Numbered from the stretch's first letter, positions 32,804 through 45,336 are shown. The stretch is 64,000 nucleotides of DNA from an uncultured Anaeromyxobacter sp. (GCA_903904005.1 CAIVAR010000034.1:1-64000), one strand, 5' to 3'. The notes: generated by a model not told the origin, from the sequence alone. Numbers and translations are program-made.

Positions 32804-33427
32804 ATGCGCGCCGTGCATCGGAGAACCGCCCCCCTGCTCCTGGCCGCGCTCGCGGCCTGCGCCCACGCTCCCACGGACGCCTCCCCGGCGGCGCCACGCG
32901 CCACGCCGGCCGCTTCCTCCGCGGGAGACCCCACCGCCTACTTCCCGCTCGCGGTCGGGAACGAGTGGACCTGGATCGACCGGTCCCCGCAGGCGGGGCA
33001 GGGTGGGACGAAGCGCCGCACCGTCCGGATCGTCTCCCGGGACGCGGAGGGCTACTTCGTCGACGACGCGCGCGGAGCGCTCAAGGTGGCACACGGGTGC
33101 GTCCAGGACAGGGTCCGCCGGGTGCTCTGCGCCCCGTTCGACGCCGACCGGTCCTGGTCCTCGGTGGTGAGCGAGACCTCCACCGAGCGCTACCAGATCG
33201 CCGCCACCGGCCTCACGACCACCGTCCCGGCGGGTACCTTTGCGGGCTGCGTCCTGGTGCGCGCCCGGACCCGGGCGGCCGAGGACGCGGAGATGCTCCT
33301 CGAGACCACCTACGCACCGGGCGTGGGCCCGGTCCGGATCGAGACCTTCGCGGTCGTGAACGGGCGCAGGATTCCCCAGGTCCAGGCGGAGCTCGCCTCG
33401 TACCGGACGGAGAGGACATCGAGATGA
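32804..33427 (+). CDS. Hypothetical lipoprotein
   Basis: This 207-residue protein has a lipoprotein-type N-terminus (RRTAPLLLAALAAC, lipobox Cys about residue 20) and an Ala/Pro linker. The soluble beta-rich domain begins YFPLAVGNEWTW, a motif common in exported proteins of this bacterial group. ATG 32804 is preceded by TGAGGGTAAG. An in-frame GTG at 32768 overlaps the previous stop and would add 12 residues, but it would bury the signal. The last codons run up to the hom start with overlap. Function unknown. Confidence 0.75.
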   Translation: MRAVHRRTAPLLLAALAACAHAPTDASPAAPRATPAASSAGDPTAYFPLAVGNEWTWIDRSPQAGQGGTKRRTVRIVSRDAEGYFVDDARGALKVAHGCVQDRVRRVLCAPFDADRSWSSVVSETSTERYQIAATGLTTTVPAGTFAGCVLVRARTRAAEDAEMLLETTYAPGVGPVRIETFAVVNGRRIPQVQAELASYRTERTSR

Positions 33428-34740
33428 GAGAGGTTGGCATCGGCATCGCAGGGTTCGGCACCGTGGGCGGCGGCGTGATCTCCATCCTTCGCAGCCATGC
33501 CCGGGAGATCGAGGCGCGGCTCGGGGCGCGCATCGTCGTCCGGCGTGTGGCGGTGCGGGATCCGGAGAAGGAGCGCATGGTCGACCTCGACCGGTCGCTC
33601 CTCACCACCCGTTACCAGGACCTCGTCGCGGACCCGACGGTCCAGGTGGTGGTCGAGCTCGTCGGCGGGACGACCGAGGCGCGCAGCCTGGTGCTCGCGG
33701 CGCTCGCGGCGGGGAAGCACGTCGTCACCGCCAACAAGGCGCTCCTCGCATTCCACGGCGAGGAGATCTTTCGCCTCGCGGAGGAGAAGGGCGTCGACGT
33801 CTACTACGAGGGCGCCGTCGCCGGAGGGGTCCCGGTCATCCGGACGCTGCGCGAGGCGCTCGCCTCCGACCGCATCCAGGCCATCCACGGCATCGTGAAC
33901 GGAACGACCAACTACATCCTCACCTCCATGGCCGAGAAGGGCGAGCCCCTCGCCACCGCACTCGCCGAGGCGCAGCGGCTCGGCTACGCCGAGGCCGACC
34001 CCACGCTCGACGTCTCCGGCGGAGACGCCGCACAGAAGCTCTGCCTGCTCGCCCAGCTGGCTTTCGGCGCCCGCGTGGCGCCCCAGGACGTGCTCACGGA
34101 GGGGATCATGGGGCTCCTCCCCGAGGACTTCGCCTGGGCGAAGGAGTTCGGCTACGCGTTGAAGCTCCTCGCCGTCGCCCGGCGATCCGGTCCGAACGGC
34201 GGGGACGCCGGGGGGCTCATCGAGGCCCGGGTCCACCCCGCCTTCATCCCGCGGGACTCCATGCTGGCCGGTGTCCGAGGGGCGATGAACGCGGTGCTCC
34301 TGCACTCGGAGGCGCTCGGCCCCACGTTGCTCTTCGGGCAGGGCGCCGGCGCCATGCCCACCGGCAGCGCGGTGGTCGCCGACATCATCGACCTCTCCCG
34401 GAACCTGCTGTCCGGAAGCCCCGGCCGCGTCCCGCTGCCCCCCGCCACATCCACGGTCCGGCTCCGCTCGCACGCCGAGATCCGCACCGCCTACTACCTG
34501 TGCTTCTCGGTGAAGGACACGCCCGGCGTGCTGGCGCGCATCGCCGCCACGCTGGCGGGGCGCGGGATCTCCATCGCCGCCGTCCAGCAGCGCGAGCACG
34601 AGGAGGAGGGAGCGCCGGTGGCGCTCGTCATCGTCACCCACCAGGCGCGCGAGGCGGATCTGAAAGCGGCCATCCGGGAGATCGACGCCTACGAGACCAC
34701 CGCGGCGCCCACCCGGCTCATCCGCATCGAGCAGGTCTAG
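33424..34740 (+). CDS. hom: Homoserine dehydrogenase
   Basis: This 438-residue enzyme reduces aspartate semialdehyde to homoserine for Thr and Met. It has the NAD(P) motif GFGTVGGGV (residues 11-19), the catalytic-domain segment GIVNGTTNYILT and the active-site DPTLDVSGGDAAQKL. A C-terminal ACT domain (about 360-438, VKDTPGVLARIAATLAGRG) allows threonine feedback. ATG 33424 overlaps the stop of the lipoprotein gene. The matching aspartokinase lies about 18 kb away, at 51,891. Confidence 0.95.
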   Translation: MREVGIGIAGFGTVGGGVISILRSHAREIEARLGARIVVRRVAVRDPEKERMVDLDRSLLTTRYQDLVADPTVQVVVELVGGTTEARSLVLAALAAGKHVVTANKALLAFHGEEIFRLAEEKGVDVYYEGAVAGGVPVIRTLREALASDRIQAIHGIVNGTTNYILTSMAEKGEPLATALAEAQRLGYAEADPTLDVSGGDAAQKLCLLAQLAFGARVAPQDVLTEGIMGLLPEDFAWAKEFGYALKLLAVARRSGPNGGDAGGLIEARVHPAFIPRDSMLAGVRGAMNAVLLHSEALGPTLLFGQGAGAMPTGSAVVADIIDLSRNLLSGSPGRVPLPPATSTVRLRSHAEIRTAYYLCFSVKDTPGVLARIAATLAGRGISIAAVQQREHEEEGAPVALVIVTHQAREADLKAAIREIDAYETTAAPTRLIRIEQV

Positions 34741-34744
34741 TTCC

Positions 34745-35149
34745 ATGGTGCGCTGCGAACTCCGGGTGATCTACGGCGACACCGACCAGATGGGGGTCGT
34801 GTACTACGCCAACTACCTCCGCTGGTTCGAGGCCGGGCGCACCGAGTTCCTGCGGGCGAAGGGGCTCTCGTACTCGGCGTTCGAGGCGAGGGAGAAGCTC
34901 GTGCTGCCGGTGGCGGAGGCCGGCGTGAGCTATCGCTCGCCGGCGCGTTACGACGACCTCGTCGTCGTGGAGACGAGCCTCGCGCAGGCGCGCCGGGCGT
35001 CGGCCCGTTTCACCTACGAGATCCGGCGCGGACCGGACCTGCTCGCCACCGGTTTCACCGTGCACGCCTGCGTGGACGCGACGGGGCGGATCCGGCGCCT
35101 GCCCGAGGATTTCCTGATGCGGATGAAGGTCGGAGAGGACGCGTCCTAG
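34745..35149 (+). CDS. YbgC-type acyl-CoA thioesterase (hotdog fold)
   Basis: This 134-residue hotdog protein has the signature YGDTDQMGVVYYANYLRW (catalytic Asp in TDQMGVVYY), typical of 4-hydroxybenzoyl-CoA/YbgC thioesterases. YbgC is usually beside tol-pal; that context is absent here, so the substrate may be another acyl-CoA. It begins 4 bases after hom and is followed by glpX after 16. Confidence 0.9.
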   Translation: MVRCELRVIYGDTDQMGVVYYANYLRWFEAGRTEFLRAKGLSYSAFEAREKLVLPVAEAGVSYRSPARYDDLVVVETSLAQARRASARFTYEIRRGPDLLATGFTVHACVDATGRIRRLPEDFLMRMKVGEDAS

Positions 35150-35165
35150 CACCGAGGGAGGAAAC

Positions 35166-36131
35166 GTGGATCGCAACCTGGCGCTCGAAGGGGTGCGCAT
35201 CACCGAGGCGGCTGCCCTGGCCTCCGCCCGGCTCATGGGACGCGGCGACCACCACGGCGCCGATCACGCCGCGACCGAGGCCATGCGCGGTGCCTTCAAC
35301 GACATGGACGTCGCCGGAGAGGTGGTCATCGGCGAGGGGGAGATGGACGAGGCCCCCATGCTCTACATCGGCGAGCGGGTGGGCCGGGCGCCCCCGGGCG
35401 CGATGGAGATCGAGATCGCCGTCGACCCCCTGGAGGGCACCAACCTCTGCGCCACCGGGGCCGCGAACGCCGTGAGCGTCATCGCCATGGGGCCGAAGGG
35501 CTCCCTGCTGCGCGCCCCCGATACCTACATGGAGAAGATCGCCGTGGGGCCCGAGGCGCGCGGTGTGGTCGACCTCACCCGGCCGGCGCGGGAGAACCTG
35601 AGGGCCGTGGCCGACGCGCTCGGCAAGTACGTCGAGGACCTCACCGTGGTGATCCTCGACCGCCCGCGCCACGAACGGCTCATCCGGGAGGTCCGGGAGT
35701 CCGGGGCGCGGATCCGGCTCATCAGTGACGGCGACGTCTCGGCGGCCATCAACACCTGCCTGCCCGACACCGGAATCGACATGCTCATCGGGATCGGCGG
35801 GGCGCCCGAGGGGGTCGTCAGCGCCGCGGCGCTTCGTTGCATGGGGGGCGACATGCAGGGCAAGCTCCGCTACCGGAACGACGGGGAGCGGGATCGGGCC
35901 CGGGCCATGGGGATCGACGACGTCGAGAAGGTGTTCCGCATCGACGAGCTGGCCCGCGGCGACGTCATGTTCGCCGCCACCGGGGTCACCAACGGCGACT
36001 TCCTGAAGGGGGTCCGCTTCACCGGCGACGGGGCGCGGACCCACTCCGTGGTCATGCGCAGCCGCACCGGCACCGTCCGCTACATCGAGACCGAGCACCA
36101 CTTCCAGCACAAGCCCAACTACGGCTGGTAA
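35166..36131 (+). CDS. glpX: Fructose-1,6-bisphosphatase, class II
   Basis: This 321-residue GlpX-type phosphatase is used in gluconeogenesis. Metal-binding motifs are GEGEMDEAPMLYIGE (about 57-72) and DPLEGTNLCATG (about 89-100), followed by GIGGAPEGVVSAAAL. All are intact and the length is standard. GAGGGAGGAAAC precedes GTG 35166. With eno at 37.8 kb it marks the gluconeogenic/glycolytic core. Confidence 0.95.
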   Translation: MDRNLALEGVRITEAAALASARLMGRGDHHGADHAATEAMRGAFNDMDVAGEVVIGEGEMDEAPMLYIGERVGRAPPGAMEIEIAVDPLEGTNLCATGAANAVSVIAMGPKGSLLRAPDTYMEKIAVGPEARGVVDLTRPARENLRAVADALGKYVEDLTVVILDRPRHERLIREVRESGARIRLISDGDVSAAINTCLPDTGIDMLIGIGGAPEGVVSAAALRCMGGDMQGKLRYRNDGERDRARAMGIDDVEKVFRIDELARGDVMFAATGVTNGDFLKGVRFTGDGARTHSVVMRSRTGTVRYIETEHHFQHKPNYGW

Positions 36132-36153
36132 CCGGCCGGGGAGAGGAAACGCG

Positions 36154-36603
36154 ATGGCGTCCAAGGTTTCGAAGGAGATGGTGGTGAGCGTCCCGATCGA
36201 GGCGTTCTGGAAGGTGATCGCCGACTACCCGGCCTACCCGGGGTTCGTGCCCGGGGTGAAGCGCTGCCGGGTGGTCCACGACGACAAGGGTGTGAAGGAC
36301 GTCGAGTACGAGGTGGATCTGGGCGTGAAGACCATCAAGTACGTGCTCCGCCACCTCGAGCAGGCGCCGAACAAGATGACCTGGTCGCTCCTGAAGGGCG
36401 ACATGATGAAGGTCTCGAACGGGGCCTGGGAGCTCTCGAACCACGCCGGGAAGACGCTCGCCCGGTACACGGTGGAGGTCCAGGTCTCGAAGCCGCCCCT
36501 CGTGCCCCAGGCCATCGTCGACCGGGTGAGCGACGAGCTCACCAAGGTTCAACTCCCGAAGACCCTCGAGGCCTTCAAGGGGCGGGCCGAAAAGGGACGC
36601 TGA
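36154..36603 (+). CDS. SRPBCC (START-like) domain protein
   Basis: This 149-residue soluble protein has the polyketide-cyclase/COQ10-like helix-grip fold: VSVPIEAFWKVIADYPAYP at the start, a central VKRCRVVHDD strand and a long C-terminal helix. Members bind hydrophobic ligands such as quinones or lipids; the ligand is unknown. GAGAGGAAACGCG precedes ATG 36154. It lies close after glpX. Confidence 0.85.
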   Translation: MASKVSKEMVVSVPIEAFWKVIADYPAYPGFVPGVKRCRVVHDDKGVKDVEYEVDLGVKTIKYVLRHLEQAPNKMTWSLLKGDMMKVSNGAWELSNHAGKTLARYTVEVQVSKPPLVPQAIVDRVSDELTKVQLPKTLEAFKGRAEKGR

Positions 36604-36648
36604 CCGGGCGGCTTGCCCCCGGGATCCGCGCGTGTTACCGGATCGGAC

Positions 36649-39097
<2,449 letters not shown>

Positions 39098-39123
39098 GCG
39101 CCAATTCACGCGTCGGCGAGGGT

Positions 39124-40579
<1,456 letters not shown>

Positions 40580-40591
40580 GCGCCGGGGCGG

Positions 40592-40987
40592 TCAACCCTT
40601 CGGGGCCCCGGCCTCGACCGGCTTTCCGGCCTTGAGCCATCCCTGGATGCCGTCGGGCATCACCCAGACGTTGACGTGACCGAGCTTGGCCGCCTCACGG
40701 GCGGCCGAGTGGCTGGCCGTTCATCTGGGGTTGGAGCAGTAGAAGACGAGCCGCGCACCCTTGTCGGTGGGCAAGGAAGCCGTCCACTTCTTGCCGGTCA
40801 GGAAGCGTGCGCCGGGCAGGTGGTTCTTCGCGTAGACCTCGTCGGGATTGACGTCGTAGACGACGACGTCCTTCGCCGCGATCCACTTCTCGACCTGGTC
40901 CATCGTCGCGTCCTGGTAAGGGTCCGCGGCCAGTGCGGTTCCGGTGAGCCCGAGGAGCGCGACGAGGAGGGAAAGCCTTCCGTTCAT
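40592..40987 (-). CDS. Periplasmic rhodanese-domain selenoprotein (in-frame TGA as Sec)
   Basis: Read straight through TGA 40723-40721, this frame gives a complete 131-residue exported rhodanese: signal peptide 1-20 (ending GTALA), DVVVYDVNPDEVYAKNHLPG, then LVFYCSNPR (Cys84), the TGA at residue 89, and TASHSAAREAAKLGH...DGIQGWLKAGKPV to the stop at 40592. In this family the pattern is FYCxNxxC(T/P)ASHxAA, so TGA stands exactly where a Cys is expected. Both halves are fully coding and continue the same domain. A SECIS-like hairpin begins 11 bases after the TGA. Without readthrough the protein would lack the active-site loop and C-terminal helix. The start at 40987 has GGAGG 8 bases upstream. 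It follows moaA on the same strand. A nonsense mutation is the main alternative. Confidence 0.75.
40685..40709 (-). promoter_or_regulatory. SECIS-like stem-loop
   Basis: On the minus strand CTCGGCCGCC-CGTGA-GGCGGCCAAG folds into a 10-bp stem with one mismatch and a 5-base loop. It begins 11 bases after the in-frame TGA, and its loop starts 21 bases after it. The loop has G as its second base. Bacterial SECIS elements lie immediately 3' of the UGA, with a G in the first two loop positions and roughly 16-37 bases from UGA to loop; this fits. Confidence 0.65.
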
Positions 40988-41056
40988 GTGGGTGACCTCC
41001 GCCCGGATGTGCCCGGGAAGCGGTCCCCTAACGGGGCCCCGGGCGGGGCGCCACCG

Positions 41057-42034
41057 TCAACCGCCGATCCGAACCATGGTCTCGAACGACTCGTCCTCCA
41101 TGTGGTGCCGGTCCCGCTTCCGGGAGAGCCCCTCGCGGATGGCCGCCTCGATCGCCTCGCCGGAGGCCGACCGGAGGAGCCCCACGAGCGGGACCTCGTC
41201 CCTGCCGCCCAGGCAGGCGCGCAACGCCCCGGAGGCGCTCACCCGGACCCGGTTGCAGTCGCCGCAGAAGTTCTCGGTGATGGCCCCGATGAAGCCGAGG
41301 AGCCCTTGGCGAAGGACGTCGCCGTCGAGGGAGGCGCCGCGCATGTGCCGGGCCGGGCCCCATCCACGGGTGGCGTCGGGCACGAGGGTCACGCCCTGCT
41401 CCTCGAGGAGGCGTTGCATCTCGGCCACTGACACCGGTGTCCCACCCCCGAACGGCATGAGCTCGATGTACCGGGCGATGGCCCCGTGGCGCCAGGCGAA
41501 GCGGGCCAGGTCCCCGAGCTCGCCGTCGTTCACGTCGCGCAGCACCACCGTGTTCACCTTGAGCGAGGGGAATCCGGCCGCGGCCGCGGCCGCGATGCCG
41601 CGCCGGATGCGCTCCACGTCGGCAGCCCGGCCGGACAGCCGCTCCAGCCGGTCGCCGTCGAAGGTATCGAAGGAGACGTTGAGCTGTCGCAGGCCGGCCT
41701 GGCGAAGCGGCCCGGCGAGTTCCTCCAGCCGGTGGCCGTTGGTGGTGAGGGCGACCTCGTCGATCCCGGGCGTGGCGGTCAGGTCGGCGACGATCTCGAC
41801 GATGTCCTTGCGCAGCGTGGGCTCGCCCCCGGTGAGGCGCACCCGGCGGATGCCCATCTCGGCGAAGATCCCGACCATCCGCCGGATGTCGGACCGGTCG
41901 AGGACATCCCCGTGCGCCGTCTCGAGCCCCGGGCTGCAGTAGCTGCAGCGAAAGTTGCAGCGGTCGGTGAGGGAGAGGCGCAGGTAGACGATGTGCCGGC
42001 CCTGGGGGTCGACGAGCGGGGTTCGGGGCGTCAC
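41057..42034 (-). CDS. moaA: GTP 3',8-cyclase MoaA (molybdopterin synthesis)
   Basis: This 325-residue radical SAM enzyme performs the first step of molybdenum cofactor synthesis. The N-terminal cluster motif is CNFRCSYC (about residues 26-33); the C-terminal second cluster is CGDCNRVRV plus a later Cys in GALRAC. The C-terminal VRIGG pair of glycines, needed for activity in studied MoaA, is present. GTG 42034 overlaps the stop of the HD-GYP regulator gene (GTGA), so the two are coupled. The rhodanese follows after 69 bases. Confidence 0.95.
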   Translation of the reverse strand: MTPRTPLVDPQGRHIVYLRLSLTDRCNFRCSYCSPGLETAHGDVLDRSDIRRMVGIFAEMGIRRVRLTGGEPTLRKDIVEIVADLTATPGIDEVALTTNGHRLEELAGPLRQAGLRQLNVSFDTFDGDRLERLSGRAADVERIRRGIAAAAAAGFPSLKVNTVVLRDVNDGELGDLARFAWRHGAIARYIELMPFGGGTPVSVAEMQRLLEEQGVTLVPDATRGWGPARHMRGASLDGDVLRQGLLGFIGAITENFCGDCNRVRVSASGALRACLGGRDEVPLVGLLRSASGEAIEAAIREGLSRKRDRHHMEDESFETMVRIGG

Positions 42035-43122
42035 AGGGGGCGGCTCTCCAGCCGGGCGATGGTCTCGATCCCCGGCTTGCCTATGGCGAGGAGCGCGTCG
42101 ACGACTTGCGGGTCGAACTGCGTCCCCGACTGGCGGGTGATCTCCTGGATGGCCTGGTCGAACCCGAGGCTCTTCCGGTACGGCCGGTCGGAGGCCATGG
42201 CGTCGAGGGCGTCGGCCACCGCGAAGATCCGGGCCCCGAGCGGGATGGCCTCCCGCTCGAGCCCCCGGGGGTAGCCGGAGCCGTCGAACCGCTCCTGGTG
42301 GGAGAGCACGATCTCGGCGGGCACCTTGAGGAAGCCGATCGACTTCAGGATGTTGAACCCGGTCTGGGGGTGCTTGCGCATCTCCTCCCATTCCCGCGGG
42401 TCGAGCGGGCCGGGCTTCAGGAGGATGGCGTCGGGGACGCCGATCTTCCCGATGTCGTGCAGGAGGGCGCCGCGGAAGATGTCGTTGCGCTGGGTCATCG
42501 GGACGCCAAGACGGTCGGCCAGGGCGAGCGTGTAGCGCGCCACCCGCTGGGAATGGTCGCCGGTCTCGTGTTCCCGCGCGTCGAGGGCGGCCACCAGGGC
42601 GTAGAGGGTGCTGTGGTAGGCAGCCTCCACCTCGACGAGGGCCCGGCGCAGATCGCCGGCCTTCTCCTTGACGGTCCGCTGGAGACTCGAGCGGTAGCGC
42701 TCGCGGGCCCGCTCGTCCCTGCGCCGGGAGAGGGCGCGCTCGATGGCCCGCAGCAGGTCGCTCGACTTGGGCGGCTTGAGGAGGTAGTCGGTGGCGCCCC
42801 GGCGAAGGCACTCCACCGCGGCCTCGGTGTCCCCGAAGGCCGTGAGCATCACCACGGCGGTGTCGGGGCGCTCCCGGCGCAGCCGGTCGAGGAGCCAGAG
42901 CCCGTCCTTGCCGGGCATCTTCATGTCGCTGAGGACGAGGTGGGGCTCGGTGGCGCGGACCAGCTCGAGCGCCTCCTCGGCTCCCGAGGTCGTCCGGCAC
43001 TCGTAGCCCTCTTCGGCGAGGACCATGCCGAGAGCGTCGCGGACCACCGCGTCGTCGTCGACGATCAGCACGCGTGCCGCCGTGCCGTCGGCCGGTTCCA
43101 GGCTCGACGAGTCGCCGGTCAT
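42031..43122 (-). CDS. Response regulator with HD-GYP domain
   Basis: This 363-residue protein has a receiver domain (1-135; VLIVDDDAVVRDAL, phospho-Asp in LVLSDMKMPG, Lys in YLLKPP), a short helical linker and an HD-GYP phosphodiesterase domain (about 190-355; HSQRVARYT, LLHDIGKIGVPD, HQERFDGSGYPRG). HD-GYP proteins break down cyclic di-GMP. The GYP motif is intact. ATG 43122 is preceded by GAAGGTG. It is divergent from lipA; its kinase is not adjacent. Confidence 0.93.
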   Translation of the reverse strand: MTGDSSSLEPADGTAARVLIVDDDAVVRDALGMVLAEEGYECRTTSGAEEALELVRATEPHLVLSDMKMPGKDGLWLLDRLRRERPDTAVVMLTAFGDTEAAVECLRRGATDYLLKPPKSSDLLRAIERALSRRRDERARERYRSSLQRTVKEKAGDLRRALVEVEAAYHSTLYALVAALDAREHETGDHSQRVARYTLALADRLGVPMTQRNDIFRGALLHDIGKIGVPDAILLKPGPLDPREWEEMRKHPQTGFNILKSIGFLKVPAEIVLSHQERFDGSGYPRGLEREAIPLGARIFAVADALDAMASDRPYRKSLGFDQAIQEITRQSGTQFDPQVVDALLAIGKPGIETIARLESRPL

Positions 43123-43196
43123 GGGGACACCTTCATACCCCACCGGGTCGGCCGCGGCCACGGGAACTCCGCTTCCAGGGTACGACGCAAGCCACC

Positions 43197-43225
43197 TTGA
43201 ACCGGCGGAACCCAGCGAATAGAAA
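43197..43225 (+). promoter_or_regulatory. Candidate lipA promoter
   Basis: TTGAAC (43197-43202) and TAGAAA (43220-43225) are spaced exactly 17 bases apart. The expected transcription start falls at about the lipA ATG (43234), so the message would be leaderless or the promoter is spurious. Confidence 0.4.
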
Positions 43226-43233
43226 GCGCCCCG

Positions 43234-44172
43234 ATGGCCAACCCCACGACGAGACTTCCGGTGATGCCCGCCGGCCTGCCCATCAACGCGCGCAAGCCGG
43301 GATGGTTGCGGGTCGGGGTGCCCGGCGGCGAGCGGTACGGCCGGGTGCGGGATACCCTGTCCGGGCTGAATCTCCACACCGTATGTGCCGAGGCCCACTG
43401 CCCGAACGTCGCCGAGTGCTGGGGGGGCGGCACCGCCACGGTCATGCTCATGGGGGACACCTGCACCCGGGGCTGCCGCTTCTGCCAGGTGAAGACCGCC
43501 GCGCGCCCCCCGGCGCTCGACCCGGACGAGCCCCGCCACATGGCGGAGGCGGTCCGAAAGCTGAACCTCGACTACGTGGTGGTGACGAGCGTCGACCGGG
43601 ACGACCTCCCGGACGGCGGCGCGGCCCATTTCGCCGAGGCCATCTTGCGGCTGAAGGAGATCCCGGGGCTCCTCGTCGAGGTATTGACGCCCGACTTCCA
43701 GGGGGACGTCGAGGCGGTCCGGACGGTCGGCCGGGCGGCGCCCGACGTCTTCGCGAACAACGTGGAGACCGTTCGGCGCCTCACCCCGCACGTCCGGGAC
43801 GGACGGGCCGGCTACGACCAGACACTCTCGGTCCTGGCCCGGATGAAGCAGGAGTTTCCCGGCGTGGTGACCAAGTCCTCCATCATGGTTGGCCTGGGGG
43901 AGACCTCGGCGGAGGTCGAGGAGACCATGCGCGACCTGCGCGCGGCGGGGGTCGAGGTGCTGACCCTGGGGCAGTACCTGCGGCCGTCGGCCTGGCACCT
44001 CCCCGTCGTCGAATTCGTGACCCCGGAGGCCTTCGCCGCCCACGAGGTCACCGGCAGGAACATGGGGTTCCGCTACGTGGCGAGCGGGCCGCTCGTGCGT
44101 TCCAGTTACCGGGCGGGCGAGCTCTTCATGAAGGGCGTCATCGAGACGCGCGCGGCACCGGCGCGGCCGTGA
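43234..44172 (+). CDS. lipA: Lipoyl synthase
   Basis: This 312-residue radical SAM enzyme inserts two sulfurs into octanoyl groups. Both clusters are present: auxiliary CxxxxCxxxxxC (CAEAHCPNVAEC) and radical SAM CTRGCRFC. The C-terminal RSSYRAGELF holds the RSSY auxiliary ligand. The length is standard. The next gene starts 14 bases later, making a lipoylation-dehydrogenase operon; lipB lies at its far end. Confidence 0.97.
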   Translation: MANPTTRLPVMPAGLPINARKPGWLRVGVPGGERYGRVRDTLSGLNLHTVCAEAHCPNVAECWGGGTATVMLMGDTCTRGCRFCQVKTAARPPALDPDEPRHMAEAVRKLNLDYVVVTSVDRDDLPDGGAAHFAEAILRLKEIPGLLVEVLTPDFQGDVEAVRTVGRAAPDVFANNVETVRRLTPHVRDGRAGYDQTLSVLARMKQEFPGVVTKSSIMVGLGETSAEVEETMRDLRAAGVEVLTLGQYLRPSAWHLPVVEFVTPEAFAAHEVTGRNMGFRYVASGPLVRSSYRAGELFMKGVIETRAAPARP

Positions 44173-44186
44173 CGGAGGGGGAGACG

Positions 44187-45326
44187 ATGCCACGGGTACG
44201 GGACATCGAGGACGGGCGCTGGGAGCGGGAGTTCCCGCTCCGGTCGGTGATCCGCGACGACGGCTCGGCCGACCCGGCCGACGTGGCGCTCCCCGACGAC
44301 CAGGCGGTCGACCTCTTCCGCTGGATGGTGCTCTCCCGCGAGGTGGACGAGCGGATGGTCCAGCTCCAGCGCCAGGGGCGCATCGCCTTCTACATCGGGG
44401 CCATCGGCGAGGAGGCCACGGTGCTCGGCACCGTCGCCGGCATGGAACAGCGGGACTGGCTCTTCCCATCCTATCGGGAGCACGCCGGCGCCCTGTTCCG
44501 CGGGATGCCGCTCGTCACCTTCGTCTGCGACCTGCTCGGCAACGCGGGCGACCGGATGCTCGGGCACCAGATGCCCTGCCACGAGGCCTGGGCGGCGGGA
44601 CGTTTCGTGTCGATCAGCGCGCCCATCGCGACCCAGGTTCCCCAGGCCGTGGGGGCTGCGTGGGCGGCCCGGATCCGCGGCGACGACATGGTGGCCCTCA
44701 CCTGGTTCGGCGAGGGGGCCACGAGCGCCAACGACTTCCACACCGGCGCGAACTTTGCCGGGGTCCACAAGATCCCGGTGCTCATGGTGTGCCGGAACAA
44801 CGGCTGGGCCATCAGCGTCCCACGTGAGCTGCAGACCGCCTCGGAGACCATCGCCCAGAAGGCCATCGCCTACGGGATCCACGGGGAGCGGGTCGACGGC
44901 AACGACCTGCTCGCGGTCCACGCCGCCACCCGTCGTGCCCGGGCGCGCGCCTCGGCCGGGCAGGGGCCGACCCTCCTCGAGTGCGTGACCTACCGGGTGG
45001 AAGGGCACTCCACCTCCGACGACCCGCGCGCCTACCGCGGCGCCGAGGAGGTCGACGCCTGGAAGGCCCGGGACCCGATCCTCCGGCTGGGGCGCTACCT
45101 CTCCTGGAAGAAGCTGGTCTCGCCGGAGGAGGTCGAGGGCTTCCGGGTCGAGGCGCGGGAGCGGGTCCGGCGCGCCGTGGAGGAGGCCGAGGCCTTCGCC
45201 GCGAAGCCGGCGCTCGAGACGCTCTTCGAGGGGGTGTACGCGGAGCCCCTGTGGCAGCAGCGCGAGCAGCTCGAGGAGCTGCGCGCCGCGGTGGCCGCCG
45301 ACCCCCGCGTCGCGAACCCCAGGTGA
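44187..45326 (+). CDS. bkdA: 2-oxoisovalerate dehydrogenase E1, alpha subunit
   Basis: This 379-residue TPP-dependent subunit has the TPP motif spanning GDDMVALTWFGEGATS to the N of the NNGWAISVP region, and the active loop EGHSTSDDPRAYR. The GHSTSDDP form points to the branched-chain rather than pyruvate enzyme. It decarboxylates branched 2-oxo acids and passes the acyl group to E2, giving starters for iso-fatty acids, which myxobacteria use heavily. ATG 44187 has GGAGGGGGA upstream; a GTG at 44169 is an alternative overlapping the lipA stop. Confidence 0.92.
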   Translation: MPRVRDIEDGRWEREFPLRSVIRDDGSADPADVALPDDQAVDLFRWMVLSREVDERMVQLQRQGRIAFYIGAIGEEATVLGTVAGMEQRDWLFPSYREHAGALFRGMPLVTFVCDLLGNAGDRMLGHQMPCHEAWAAGRFVSISAPIATQVPQAVGAAWAARIRGDDMVALTWFGEGATSANDFHTGANFAGVHKIPVLMVCRNNGWAISVPRELQTASETIAQKAIAYGIHGERVDGNDLLAVHAATRRARARASAGQGPTLLECVTYRVEGHSTSDDPRAYRGAEEVDAWKARDPILRLGRYLSWKKLVSPEEVEGFRVEARERVRRAVEEAEAFAAKPALETLFEGVYAEPLWQQREQLEELRAAVAADPRVANPR

Positions 45327-45336
45327 CCAGCCCCCC

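Noticed and set aside
40695-40886. Minus-strand frame overlapping the rhodanese gene as a separate gene
   Set aside because: It is an out-of-phase shadow; the continuous TGA-containing rhodanese frame explains the sequence better.
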